Below are positions 31,523-41,910 of a stretch of 64,000 nucleotides of DNA, one piece after another (position 1 is the first letter of the stretch; every line of letters begins with the position of its first letter). The translations under genes were made by a program, and so were the position numbers. The notes under the pieces are model-generated. The model made no database searches. It was not told the origin of the DNA and worked only from the letters and a program-made list of their open reading frames with translations. The stretch comes from Physcomitrium patens (taxonomy: Eukaryota; Streptophyta; Bryopsida; Funariales; Funariaceae): assembly GCF_000002425.4 (NCBI RefSeq), contig NC_037255.1, forward strand, positions 8,579,458 through 8,643,457, read 5' to 3'.

Positions 31523-31745
31523 TAGAACCTTCTAGAGATAAGTTTCTAGAACCTTCTAGAGACAAGTTTCTAAAACCTTCTAGAAACAAGTCTCTGGAAC
31601 CTTCTAGAAGCTTCTTAGTTGGCAGAAGATATTAGGGACATAGTCCTTAGAACTGTCTAGAGATAAGTTTCTAGAACCTTCTAGAAGCAAGTCTCTGAAA
31701 CCTTCTAGAAGCTTCCTAGTTGGTAGAAGTTGCTTGAGAAGCTTC
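31523..31745 (+). promoter_or_regulatory. Heat-shock-element array in the CHR1 LTR
   Basis: Perfectly phased nGAAn/nTTCn modules at 5-bp steps: TTCnnGAAnnTTC at 31544-31556, GAAnnTTCnnGAAnnTTC at 31597-31614, TTCnnGAAnnTTCnnGAA at 31669-31686, TTCnnGAAnnTTC at 31703-31715 and GAAnnTTC at 31738-31745, with further two-module and imperfect sites between. Three or more modules is the classic heat-shock-factor site. The last lies 11 bases upstream of the TATA box. Confidence 0.75.
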
Positions 31746-31756
31746 CTAAATAGAAG

Positions 31757-31763
31757 TATATAT
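31757..31763 (+). promoter_or_regulatory. CHR1 LTR TATA box
   Basis: TATATAT after the heat-shock-element array and about 20 bases before the hairpin that should span the transcription start. The equivalent CHR2 TATA box is at 35865-35872. Confidence 0.65.
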
Positions 31764-31916
31764 TGGAATGAAGGCTGAAGAGTTCTTCAGTCTCGACAAC
31801 ACATCTTTTAGAGCTCTAGCTCACCTCTCTAGTGTTGATCTCATCTAATTAATCTACTTCTTACCAGTTCTTCTTGAACTTCTTGTTAGATCTCGAGTCT
31901 GTATTTCTGTAACCTT

Positions 31917-33017
31917 TGTCGTGTTGTAACACGAGTATACCGTGAAAATATAAAGAAAGGGGACTTTTATTAATGTTCAGTTACCTCGAATATTGGGAGC
32001 AACGATCGATTCTAGTGCCAATATTTAGGAGCCAGTTCAAACACCCTGTCACAATCGTTCAGGGCATACTTACTAATAATGAAATGCTCCGTTCGAGTCC
32101 AATAGTGGGAGTCAACAAAATTGAAAGGACTAAATTGATGACTGAACGAGCATGACTCAAAGGACCAATTTGACCCAATTACGGGAACATCCAAGACTTA
32201 CTCTGGGCCTCTTAGCCAATATGAGACCTAAATTGGTCGGGCGACTCAACGTGGTCCTGATTACGGGGGTTTCAATTCCGTTTCAGGTTGTCTTATTCTC
32301 TGTGTCGTTTCAGGGAATGTTGTTTCCGGAAAAAGAACCTTTTAAAAGGTAAAAAATGGAGGAGAAAGCTCTGACGGCGAAGCCAATTCCAAATCCAAGA
32401 TGGAAGATTGAAGAAATTGAGAGGCTAGGGTTTGAAAGGAAGGGATTTTTTAAGGGTCGGAGAGCTAGCTTCATGCTTCGGGGAGGGAAGGGAGGGGAGG
32501 GAAAAGACAGAGAATTGGGGTTTTTTTTTTCTTCATAGGGTGTTGAGAAGACTGAGGCAATCGTTGCTGAAAGTTAGTGTTGTATTGGTAAATTAGGATT
32601 TTAATGAAGTGGGTGTGATTACTCTTGGCTGTTTTGTGAAATCAAAGTTACGTCTGTAATTAAAGAATTAAAAGGGTGTCTATAGGATTGCGTATGTGGA
32701 GTGAATGAAAATTTTTGAGTTAATCTAACAAGACAGTCAGTGGATACAAGGTCGTGAGTATAAAGCGGTATCGAAGATTAGCACATTGGGTTGTTTGAGG
32801 TTCTCTGTAACGTCTAGACACCTATTGGCTGGGGCAAAAAGGATTTCGGCGAGTAGTCGAAGGACATCCATATAGATTTATGATATATTCTTACAATTAT
32901 TTATATTCCAACAGTAAAAAAAATCGATAGACTACTTGAATATTAGCGAATCTCCATACTACCTTCTACAGCTAGATGTCCAATGCATTCTCGAGCAGGA
33001 AAGCACGTAATACGACA
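31917..33017 (+). repeat. FDD3 5' LTR
   Basis: TGTCGTGTTGTAACACG...TACGACA. The FDD2-type LTR with shorter CCAAT and G-rich parts. The hairpin homologous to FDD2 20029-20047 is decayed here. Confidence 0.9.
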
Positions 33018-33021
33018 TAAG

Positions 33022-33038
33022 TGGTGAACCCAACATGA
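33022..33038 (+). other. FDD3 primer-binding site
   Basis: TGGTGAACCCAACATGA, two transitions from the FDD2/FDD5 site, four bases after the LTR. Confidence 0.7.
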
Positions 33039-33088
33039 AAGCTTGAGGTGGAAGGTATTGGATTTTGTTTGATTATATTTTTATTTTT

Positions 33089-34350
33089 ATGGAGAATGAA
33101 AATAAAAATTTTGAAGGATCTTTGGGAGGAGTTTCTGGTGGGGGTTCTTCTAAAGGATAAGGTATGCACATGGATCCGTCTATTGCTAGTATGTTTCAAG
33201 CCTTCTCATTATCAATGCAGCAACAGCAAAACAATGATCAAAAGAAAGCTTTGGCAACCAAAGCATTGCAAGCAGTTGTCAATAAAATTGATCAATTTGA
33301 TGGAAGGAATATTTCAAGGTATTTAAGATGTAATGTTCGTGAAATGGAATTAAATCAGATTTCTGAGAAGAAAATGGTTGAATTATTTAGACTTGCCATG
33401 ATACCGGAGATAAGAGACCATATTACATTGATTACGGATCGTTATGGGAATTCATGGGAGGTTTTTTTACATGCATTAAAAGATGAATATTTCTTGGAAG
33501 ATGCTGATCACGTTACTAAGAAGCTGTTTCTGGAATGGATTGAATGGCCCAATAAGAATTTACAAGCAATAGAGCTACTAAGGGAATTTAAGAGGCAGTA
33601 CTCTCAATTATCGAAGGTAGAAAAATTGACATTGGAGCCGAACAAAGTTGATCTATTTCTTCAAGCTGCTGATAGAGAATTGCAAGGGAAATTAGAACTC
33701 CTTCTTAAAGACAAAGAAGAAGATGAAGGATTGACAATAAAGTGGAAGAACATTGAAGATGCGGTGGGGTTGCTTACAAAAAGAGAAAGGAGGAAGGATA
33801 GGAGCAATATTCTGAAAAAAGTACAAGCACCCAAAGCTCCAATACGTACAACACCACCAACAATGCCTACAGTTCAACCTTCGACATCCTTATCAAAGAA
33901 AGCAGATATGGGGATGGAAGAAATTATACGAGGAATGCGAGATCTTCAAATCAAATTGGCAAGACTTGAAGAGAATACTTCTACAAATAATTCGAAGAAT
34001 GTTTCAAAACAAGGATATGTACAAAGATGCATTTGGTGTGATGACAATTCACACACTAGGAAAGATTGCAATGAATTTAATAATATGATACGGCAAGGAA
34101 TTATTTGCTGGAAAGATGGAAAGATAGCATTAAAAGATAGGGAGGATCTTCTTCAAACCAATTTTAACAAGGGAGGAATGAGAGCATTGGTTCAAGATTA
34201 CTTAAAAGAGCATGAAACAAGAGCACGAGAAAGTGCAAGTTATGGTGCTAGAGTAGATGATGACCTTGGTGGAAGTATGGAAATTAGTGAGTTTTGGGCT
34301 TCTGCCGTTTCTACAATGCAAGAAGGGAAATTACCTTGAGAAGCGTTATT
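33089..34350 (+). CDS. FDD3 gag
   Basis: Co-linear with FDD2 gag. The capsid-like part has 'VNKIDQFDGRNISRYLRCNV' and 'EYFLEDADHVTKKLFLEWI'. The CCHC knuckle is intact here: 'CIWCDDNSHTRKDC' (about 34030-34070, C-X2-C-X4-H-X4-C), which identifies the nucleocapsid part for the whole family. Downstream is the same charged linker as in FDD2. Mostly open. Confidence 0.85.
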
Positions 34351-34447
34351 GAGGACTGCAGCTACAATACGAGGTGCAACAGATTGAGAGGATCTTGTTG
34401 AGTCTCTTTCAGTTCATGCATATATTGCTAAGAGCCAACATGAAGCT

Positions 34448-35461
34448 TTGATGGAAGAAAAGAGACGAGGAAATTTTGATGATACGAGAGAAGGAAATTC
34501 TTCTAAGAAGCAAACTCGAGGAAACAAGGCTCAAGAGGCAGCTTCACAAGAATTGCCTGTAAAGGATATCTCAGCATCATTGGAAGAAAAAACAAGGGAG
34601 ACAAAAGATAAGGGCAAATCAATTGCTTATAAGCTACTTTCTGACATTGAAGCGTCAATGAATTTGAAAGGGGTGTTGGAAGAACGTATATTAAACGCTA
34701 AAGTGGAATTCACATTGAAAGAAGTTTTGGAAATTGCAAAGAAGGAGTTTCATGATGTTATCATTGACAGCATTAAGCGAAAGAGGCAATTAATGGACGA
34801 AACTGGAATGAGTCATGCTATTAATGCAAGAATATATAAAGATGAAGAAGAGGTTGATATTGGTGATAAGCAACCAACAAATGAAAAGAATGGGTATAAT
34901 CAACGAATACGTTTAGAAGATTATTGTGATAAGGAAATAGAAACTTAGAGCCATTATACTCGAAAGCATTAGGCAAGGGTAACTACTGAGGTATTGATGA
35001 AAGTAGGGAATATAGAAGAACCAATAGTTGATTTAGTCGACCATGGTTCTGAAATAAATCTCATGTCTAAAGATCTTTATAAGAAGCAAAAATGGCCAAT
35101 TGATATGGAATATGGATGGGCAATACGAGCAGCTAATAACACATGGGGCGAATTATATGGAGCTTGTTCAGATGTCAAAATTCGGATTGGAGATGTTGAG
35201 ACGGAGCAACATTTCTTTGTTCAAGATACAACGTCTTATCCGTTGATTTTAGGACAACTTTATATTACGACAATACGGATAGAAAAAAAAGTACTTGACG
35301 ATGGTTCTGCTTATGCAAGGGTACGTAGCAAAGATAGGAGGAAAACTGTACAATTTCTAACAGTACCTCCTAACCATGAACGGAATCGAGATAGGTTGAG
35401 GGAGAAACCATTGCCAAAGATTGTTGAAGGATTTAAGGATTTTAGGGAGGTACCACTGTAA
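34448..35461 (+). pseudogene. FDD3 linker and aspartic protease
   Basis: Linker followed by the protease with catalytic block 'LVDHGSEINLMSKDLY' (about 35030-35075) and closing block 'YPLILGQLYITTIRI'. It ends 'REVPL' as in FDD2 and FDD5. The Asp-His-Gly-Ser active site is again present. Confidence 0.82.
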
Positions 35462-35864
35462 AGCGAGATTATGGAGGTACAAAACAGGAGGTACTCTCGT
35501 GAGATGAAGGTGCCTTTGATTGTCATGGCCATAATCATGTAAGCTAATAATTACATATACAAATAGGTTGAAGTAAGTAAAAGTAAGTAAAAGTAAGTTA
35601 ATTCTATAATATTTAATATGGAAGCTTCTTAGAAACTTCTTAGACGCTGCTTTGACTTCATAGGTGTCTTTAATTGACTTTTTGGATTAGAAACGTGGTC
35701 AACAAGTTGGCCATGTGCCACACATGTTGTTAGCTTGAAGATCAAGCTAACTATGTGGCCCACATGTAGAAAAACTTGCCTTGTAAGTCAAGGCATGTAC
35801 CCTACAAAGTCAATACATATTGAAGGTCCTCTAGAACGTCGCCATGTAGCCTCTAGTTAGAGAG

Positions 35865-35872
35865 TATATATA
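35865..35872 (+). promoter_or_regulatory. CHR2 LTR TATA box
   Basis: TATATATA, 31 bases upstream of ACTCTTGTCAA (35896-35906), the stretch that pairs with the primer site. The spacing suits transcription starting at that stretch. Confidence 0.7.
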
Positions 35873-35874
35873 GA

Positions 35875-35904
35875 GACAAGAGTGAAGGCTTCTTCACTCT
35901 TGTC
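35875..35904 (+). other. CHR2 start-site hairpin
   Basis: GACAAGAGTGAAG-gctt-CTTCACTCTTGTC: a perfect 13-bp stem with a 4-base loop. The right arm contains the self-priming sequence and the left arm resembles the primer site itself. The 3' LTR copy at 41704-41733 has one mismatch. Confidence 0.85.
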
Positions 35905-36083
35905 AACTCCTTTCTTTCTTCTAGTCTAGTTTCGAGGGTCTCTAATTTTCTTGTCTTTTGGCAATAGCCACTCCAGTTCTTCTTTCAATATATATACTTG
36001 TTTATATATATTTTGTTACCTTTCTTTGAGTGAAGGCTCACTTGTCTGAATTGTTTTTTCATCGAGTTCTTGTCCTTGACAAA

Positions 36084-36094
36084 TTGACAAGAGT
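36084..36094 (+). other. CHR2 candidate self-priming site
   Basis: TTGACAAGAGT, two bases after the 5' LTR, is the exact complement of ACTCTTGTCAA at 35896-35906. No tRNA-like primer site is visible. The arrangement matches Tf1-type self-priming, in which the RNA's own 5' end folds back as primer. Confidence 0.7.
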
Positions 36095-36293
36095 ACACCT
36101 ACAATATTAGAGTTTTGTCTAATCTTGATTAAGAGTGGATTACCCCTTTTTCTTAGTAAGATATAAGCATATTAGAAGTTGCGGATTATCCTCTTCTAAA
36201 TTGATATTATCCTTAGTATTTTCTTTGTCCGCAGGTCCTCTCTTCTATTTGACTTGAGCGTTATTAGACATCTTCTCTCTTCTAAGTGTTATC

Positions 36294-37300
36294 ATGGCAG
36301 AACTTCTTGAAATGAAGAGTGCAATGGCACAAATGCAAGAGCAATTGAAGGAGCTAATGCTTGCAATGCATCAACTCAATTTACCATGACAAGGAGCAAC
36401 AAGATTTGTAGGAAGTGAAGATATAGAAATGGTTGGAGCTGCTTCAACATCTGCACCAAATCATGTCTTTTTTCCTATGATAGAATGCCCTTCAAATGTT
36501 AGAGAATCAAGAATTTCCCTATCCAAGAAGTTTGATGGCACTAGATCTAAGTTTCGAGGATTTATCAATCAAGTGCAACTTGTGATTGAACTTCAATCCC
36601 AAAGCTATCCAACTCCAAGATCATAAGTTAGATTCATTGGTACGCTTCTTTTAGGTTCGGCACTATCGTGGTTTTCATCTTTTTTTGAACAACGAGATCC
36701 AATATTGGATAATCTAGTGGCTTTTTTGGCGGAGTTTCGATCCATGTATGGAGAACATGATGTAATTCGTGTTGCGACCAATAAGATCCGTATTTTACGA
36801 CAAGGCAATCGATCAATAACGTTATATGCTTCACAATTTTGACAACTTGCAACTGATATCAAGTGGGATGATGCTGCACTTATTAGCCAATTTTTTTATA
36901 GATTACAATATGAGGTAAAAAAATTAATGCTCAACTTACCTGATCTTCAAACATTGAGTCAAGCAATTGACTTTGCTGTGAAGTGCAATAATCGCCTTTT
37001 TGAATTCCGATCTGAAAACCGTACAAGTGGACCTCAATTTTACTATAATTCAATGGCAACACCAATACCTCTTCAATACATACATTTGGAAGTAGAGAAT
37101 ATGCAAATTGATGCAGTATGTTTCAAACCTCTTATTGAAGAAGAAAAGACTCGTCGTCGTCAAGAAGGATTATGTTTATATTGTAGAGAACCAAAGCACA
37201 CTGCTCAATATTATCCAAAGAAACGACGCAATCACAAAATGAGGAGTATGGCTGTGAAAGAAGATAATATGTCGGAAAACGAGTTTGTCCAGCTACAATA
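36294..37300 (+). pseudogene. CHR2 gag
   Basis: Starts 'MAELLEMKSAMAQMQEQLK', a short coiled-coil-like N-terminus. The core block 'KFDGTRSKFRGFINQVQL' is near 36530 and the capsid-like part follows. A degenerate CCHC ('LCLYCREPKHTAQYY') lies near 37165-37210. Same plan as CHR1. Broken. Confidence 0.8.
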
Positions 37301-37309
37301 GAGACCGTG

Positions 37310-37675
37310 CGGCTGGAACCTTGCACAACATCTAGTAAAGGTCCTATTCTCTCCTCAGTGCGCTCTCATTGTTTTACATTAAATGTTATTTTATGACCTA
37401 AACATTACAAAATCTCTGCCTTGTTAGATTCAAGAGTCTCAGCATGTTTTTTAGATGAAGAATTCACTAAAAGATATAGCATATCTTTAGTAAAGAAAAC
37501 CAAACCTGTTCATGTAGAAGTCATAGATGGTCGTCCATTGTCTTCTGGAGATATAACTCACGAAACCCTTCCTATAGAAGTAATAATCAATGGTCATAAT
37601 AGTTTTGTAGTATTTAATATCATTAGATCTCTCTCTAATCCAGTCATTTTAGATTTATCGTGGTTAAATAAATAA
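37310..37675 (+). pseudogene. CHR2 aspartic protease
   Basis: Active-site block 'ALLDSRVSACFLDEEF' (about 37420), then 'PVHVEVIDGRPLSSG' and the closing 'NPVILDLSWLNK'. Canonical gypsy layout with an altered Gly position. Confidence 0.8.
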
Positions 37676-37779
37676 AACCCTCAAATCGACTAGATTTCCC
37701 AAACTCTTACTTTCTCTAAAAGTATAACTAATAGTGTAGTTAAGCAAGTAGAGAGTCATAAGTCCAGTTGAATTAAACC

Positions 37780-39250
37780 CGTATTTATAGGTGCAAAAGC
37801 TTTCTTGTATGCTGCTAGGAAAGAATCACCATACATTATTTATGCCACACCCGTTTCTACTGGTGAAAAGACTTTAAGTGGCATTCCAAGCCAATATCAA
37901 GAATTTTAAGATGTATTTGAAAAAAAGAATGTGGATACACTCCTGGAACATCATCCCTATGTTTACTCAATTGACCTTCAAGAAAGAGCACAACCGCCAT
38001 TCGGACCAATCTATAGTTTATCACAAAATGAGTTGGCTGAACTCAAGGAGTATATTGAAGAAAATCTAGCCAAGAATTTCATACGCGATTCTAAATCTCC
38101 GGCAGGAGCTCCAATTCTATTTGTGAAGAAAAAAGATGGATCATTGCAGATGTGTGTTGATTATCGAGGACTCAACAAGATTACCATCAAAAATAGGTAT
38201 CCACTACCTTTAATATCCGAACTTTTTGATTAGCTGAATCAAGTTAAGATCTATACAAAAATAGATCTTCGGGGAGCATACAATCTAGTACGCATCACAG
38301 AAGGAGATGAATGGAAGACTACGTTTCGAACTAGGTATGGACATTTTGAATATAACATCATGCCTTTTGGACTTACAAATGTACCAGCAGCTTTTCAACA
38401 TCTAATGAATGATGTTTTTCGAGAATTTTTGGATAATTTTGTGGTATGTTATCTAGACGACATCTTGATCTATTCTAAGAATCCAAAAGAACATGAACTT
38501 CATGTTCATCGTGTGTTACAAAAATTAAGAGATGCAAGACTCTATGCCAAGATAGAAAAGTGTGTATTCCACACTACTCAAGTCGGTTTCTTAGGTTACA
38601 TCATTTTAAATGATGGACTTATGATGGATCCTAAGAAAGTTCAAACTATTATAGACTGGAAGATCCCAAAAATGATAAGAGATGTCCAATGTTTTTTGGA
38701 ATTTGCCAACTACTATCGGATCTTCATCAAAGACTTCTCTCGAGTTACAGCTCCACTTACACGTTTGACTTGTAAAGACAAACTCCAATGGAATCAAGAA
38801 GCGGAAGTTGCTTTTGAATCTTTGAAGACAGCATTTGTTTCTGTACCAATCTTGTATCGTGTTGATTTTTCCAAAGCATTCTTTATGGAATCAGATGTAT
38901 CGGACTTTACTGTGGGTGCGGTTTTATCACAAATAGGAACAGATGACAAACTTCATCCAGTAGCCTTTCATTCAAGAAAATTCTCAACAGCAGTAATCAA
39001 TTATGAGATCTATGACAAAGAACTTCTTGCAATTGTGGATTCTTTTCAAGAATGGCATTATTATCTAGAAGGCGCTTCCAATACACCGTGTATACGGATC
39101 ACAAGAACCTCAAATATTTTATGTCAGCACGCATATTAAATCGTCGCCAAGCTCGTTGGAGCATGTCTTTATCAAGATTCGAGTTCATCATTACTTATCG
39201 GCTAGGAAAACAATAAGGTTTATCCGATGCCTTGTCTAGACGTTCTTATC
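37780..39250 (+). pseudogene. CHR2 reverse transcriptase and RNase H
   Basis: RT blocks: '[20 protein letters not shown]' (about 38110), 'MPFGLTNVPAAFQHLMND' (38360) and catalytic 'CYLDDILIYSKN' (38448). RNase H: 'FFMESDVSDFTVGAVLSQ' (38880), 'HPVAFHSRKFS' (38955) and '[15 protein letters not shown]' (39010). These are Tcn1-like chromoviral signatures, unlike the F-L-D-D enzymes of the FDD group. Broken. Confidence 0.87.
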
Positions 39251-39384
39251 TTACACCAAAAGAAGGAGATGTAGCTTTTGAGCAACAAAAAACAGTTTTC
39301 TTGAAGCCGAAACAATTTCATCTTCGAGCAATAAAATCAACATTGATTGTTGATTTAACTTTCTTTAAGCAAGTCTAGTTAAGT

Positions 39385-40575
39385 ATGTCTTCAGACCCTC
39401 TTGTTCATGATATCAAGAACAATTCTTCTAAATCTCATGATCCATCTAAATTTGATTTCAAGAACAACCTATTCTATTTCGAAGGACGCCTATATGTTCC
39501 AGAAGGAGAAGCACGTTTACGTGTTCTTCAAGTTAGTCACAACTTCCCAACAGCAGGACATTTTGGATATAATAAGACTTTAGAGCTGATATCTAAGGAT
39601 TTATGGTGGCCTCAAATATGGAAGGCAGTTAAAGATTTTGTACAATCATGTGATGTTTGCTCAAGATCAAAAACTCCTCGTCATCGACCTTTTGGACTTC
39701 TTCAGCCATTACCTATTCCAGAACAACCATGGTCTTATGTTTCTATAGACTTCATGACGGATCTTCCAATCTCAGGTTCTTATGACTCTATATTCGTGAT
39801 AGTAGATCATTTTACCAAGATGGCACATTTTGTATCATGTACAAAATCTATCACAGGTGAAGAAACAGCTAAGCTCTTTCTCGACAATATCTATCGCTAT
39901 CATAGATTACCCAAGGATATAATATCAGATAGAGGAACTCAATTTGTATCATGATTTTGGCGGACTCTTTTCAAGATTCTTAAAGTGGATATAAAACTAT
40001 CGTTGGCATTCCATCCTCAAACTGATGGACAAACGGTTCGTGTTAATCAAGTTTTGGAGCAATATTTAAGATGTACCATTAATTACCAACAAGATGATTG
40101 GACAACTCTTTTGCCATTGGCAGAGTTTGCTTACAATAACACGGTACATTCTTCTACAAAACAAATACCTTTCTTTGCTAATTATGGTTATCATCCACGA
40201 CTTGATACTTTTGACTTTTTAAAAGTTGATAATCCTGCTGCAAAAGATTTGGCAATTCATTTATCAGAGCTACATGCAACGATGAAGGCGCAGTTAAAAG
40301 AGGCTCAAGAACAACAAAAGGCCAATGTAGATGTCTATCAAAAAGAACAACCATCATTCGTCTTGGGTGATAAGGTATGGCTACTTCGTCACAATATCAA
40401 GACCACTCGTTCTTGTGACAAGTTGGACTATCAAAGGTTGGGACCATTTTCTATTTCTGCACAAATCAATCCAGTTGCATATCATTTAGATCTACCAGAG
40501 TCAATAAAAATCCATCTAGTATTTCACGTGTCTCTTCTTGAACCATACAAGGCAGTGGACATACCAAGAAGATGA
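39385..40575 (+). pseudogene. CHR2 integrase
   Basis: The zinc domain shows 'AGHFGYNKTLELISKDLWWP' and 'CDVCSRSK' (about 39550-39670). The DDE core has 'SIDFMTDLPISGSYD' (39745), 'ISDRGTQFVS' (39925) and, in the next block, 'HPQTDGQTVRVNQ' (40010), where the usual Glu position is changed. The C-terminal GPY/F block is 'YQRLGPFSISAQINPVAYHL' (40430). Confidence 0.87.
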
Positions 40576-40599
40576 CAAGCTCTACCTCATCCTATAGAA

Positions 40600-40775
40600 G
40601 TAGACAATAATGAAGAGTTTGAAGTAGAAGTAGTCTTAGATTCAAGGCAGCACCGAAATAAATTAGAATATCTTATCCATTGGCACGGATATGGTATTAG
40701 TGAACGCACAAGGGAGCCAATAAAGAATCTTACAAATGCAGCAAAGGTGGTGGAGGCTTTTCATCGATGACATCC
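40600..40775 (+). pseudogene. CHR2 chromodomain
   Basis: 'VEVVLDSRQHRNKLEYLIHW' and 'GYGISERTREPIKNLTNAAK' form the three-strand-plus-helix pattern of a chromodomain at the integrase C-terminus. This fixes the element as a chromovirus. CHR1 keeps the end of the same domain at 1770-1865. Confidence 0.8.
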
Positions 40776-40879
40776 ATCAAAATCAAGATGAAAACCTTCT
40801 TTATAATAGAAACAACATCTAGACAAGATAACATTCTACTTTCAATTCTTGTTCGTAGCTTCATTGTAGTAGTGGCGCT

Positions 40880-41300
40880 CAGGAGATGGAAAACCAACAA
40901 CCAGCGGATTCAACTCAAGAGCCTTCATTTGCTGACCTGCGGGATGAGACATTATGATTATCACAACCTTCAAGATGACACAATCGAGATAAATATCTTC
41001 AAGAACGACATGTTCTTCCTTGAATAGATGGTAAAATACAATGCATTTGGTATCACAATTTGGGAAGGGACTTCCGATGTTTGGTGATTTTGTTAGAGGT
41101 ATGAACAACTGCTGATGGTGTTCCAAATATTCTAATCGAAGGAAGTTACGAAGGCCTCAACAATAATCAATTAACTGGGTGGTCTTCCCGCCCTGGTATG
41201 GGACACTACCGATGGTTGAGAGGCCCTATCAATCATCTTCGAAGAGATTAGAGATCAGAGTATGTGGCAAATACAATTCATCGCGTCATAGATTTCCTCA
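40880..41300 (+). pseudogene. CHR2 post-pol region
   Basis: A start-like 'MENQQPADSTQEPSFADLRD' near 40885 and a block 'GMGHYRWLRGPINHLRRD' near 41194-41250. The latter is shared with CHR1. The region lies between chromodomain and PPT, where most chromoviruses have nothing. Function unknown. Confidence 0.4.
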
Positions 41301-41333
41301 GCATATGATGACCGCTCCTCGTGGAACTCGTCT

Positions 41334-41349
41334 CTAGAAGGGAGGGTAA
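41334..41349 (+). other. CHR2 polypurine tract
   Basis: AGAAGGGAGGGTAA-type purine run directly before the 3' LTR (41350). Confidence 0.7.
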
Positions 41350-41910
41350 TATCATGGCCATAATCATGTAAGCTAATAATTACATATACAAATAGGTAGA
41401 AGTAAGTAAAAGTAGGTAAAAGTAAGTTAATTCTATAATATTTAATATAAAAGCTTCTCAGAAACTTCTTAGACGCTGCTTTGACTTCATATGTGTCTTT
41501 AATTGACTTTTTGGATTAGAAACGTGGTCAACAAGTTGGCCATGTGCCACACATGTTGTTAGCTTGAAGATCAAGCTAACTATGTGGCCCACACATAGAA
41601 AAACTTGCCTTATAAGTCAAGGCATGTGTCCTACAAAGTCAACACATATTGGAGGTCCTATAGAACGTTGCCACATAGCTCCTAGTTAGAGAGTATATAT
41701 AGAGACAAGAGTGAAGGCTTCTTCACTCTTATCAACTCCTTTCTTGCTTCTAGTCTAGTTTCAAGGGTCTCTAATTTTCTTGTCTTTTGGCAATAGCCAT
41801 TCCAGTTCTTCTTTCAATATATATACTTGTTTATATATATTTTGTTACCTCTCCTTGAGTGAAGGCTCACTTGTCTGAATTATTTTTTTATCGAGTTCTT
41901 ATCCTTGACA
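41350..41910 (+). repeat. CHR2 3' LTR
   Basis: 561 bp, the same length as the 5' copy. TATA box and start-site hairpin are conserved with one hairpin mismatch. Confidence 0.93.

Larger units (their letters stand above)
30990..31916 (+). mobile_element. CHR1, right part: 3' region and LTR
   Basis: Continuation of CHR1 beyond OTA1: post-pol region, PPT and 3' LTR. FDD3 is inserted four bases before the LTR end. The last bases, GATA, appear at 46497-46500, matching the ...CCTTGACA end of the CHR2 LTR. The FDD3 duplication is CCTT/CCGT. FDD4 begins at 46501, so CHR1 appears to sit inside FDD4. Confidence 0.8.
31505..31916 (+). repeat. CHR1 3' LTR
   Basis: 412 bp up to the FDD3 insertion point. 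It contains a heat-shock-element array (31523-31745), a TATA box (31757-31763) and, about 20 bases further on, a 7-bp hairpin CTGAAGA-gt-TCTTCAG (31775-31790) at the expected RNA start. A block of roughly 110 bp is imperfectly repeated in tandem. Confidence 0.88.
35521..36081 (+). repeat. CHR2 5' LTR
   Basis: 561 bp, TGTCATGGCC...CTTGACA. It holds a TATA box, a perfect 13-bp hairpin at the predicted RNA start, and only isolated GAAnnTTC pairs (35631-35638, 35642-35649) far upstream of the TATA box. Confidence 0.93.
35521..41910 (+). mobile_element. CHR2: Tcn1-like chromovirus inserted in FDD3
   Basis: 6390 bp, with two 561-bp LTRs (35521-36081, 41350-41910) differing by about 5% by eye. The flanks TTGAT (35516-35520) and TTCAT (41911-41915) fit a 5-bp duplication with one change. 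Order: LTR, self-priming PBS, gag, protease, RT, RNase H, integrase, chromodomain, post-pol region, PPT, LTR. It is complete in parts but broken about ten times. Confidence 0.93.

Noticed and set aside
31516-31740. Regular short repeats resembling a CRISPR array
   Set aside because: Repeats are imperfect and lack unique spacers of constant length. They lie inside an LTR, upstream of a TATA box, and are better read as phased heat-shock elements.
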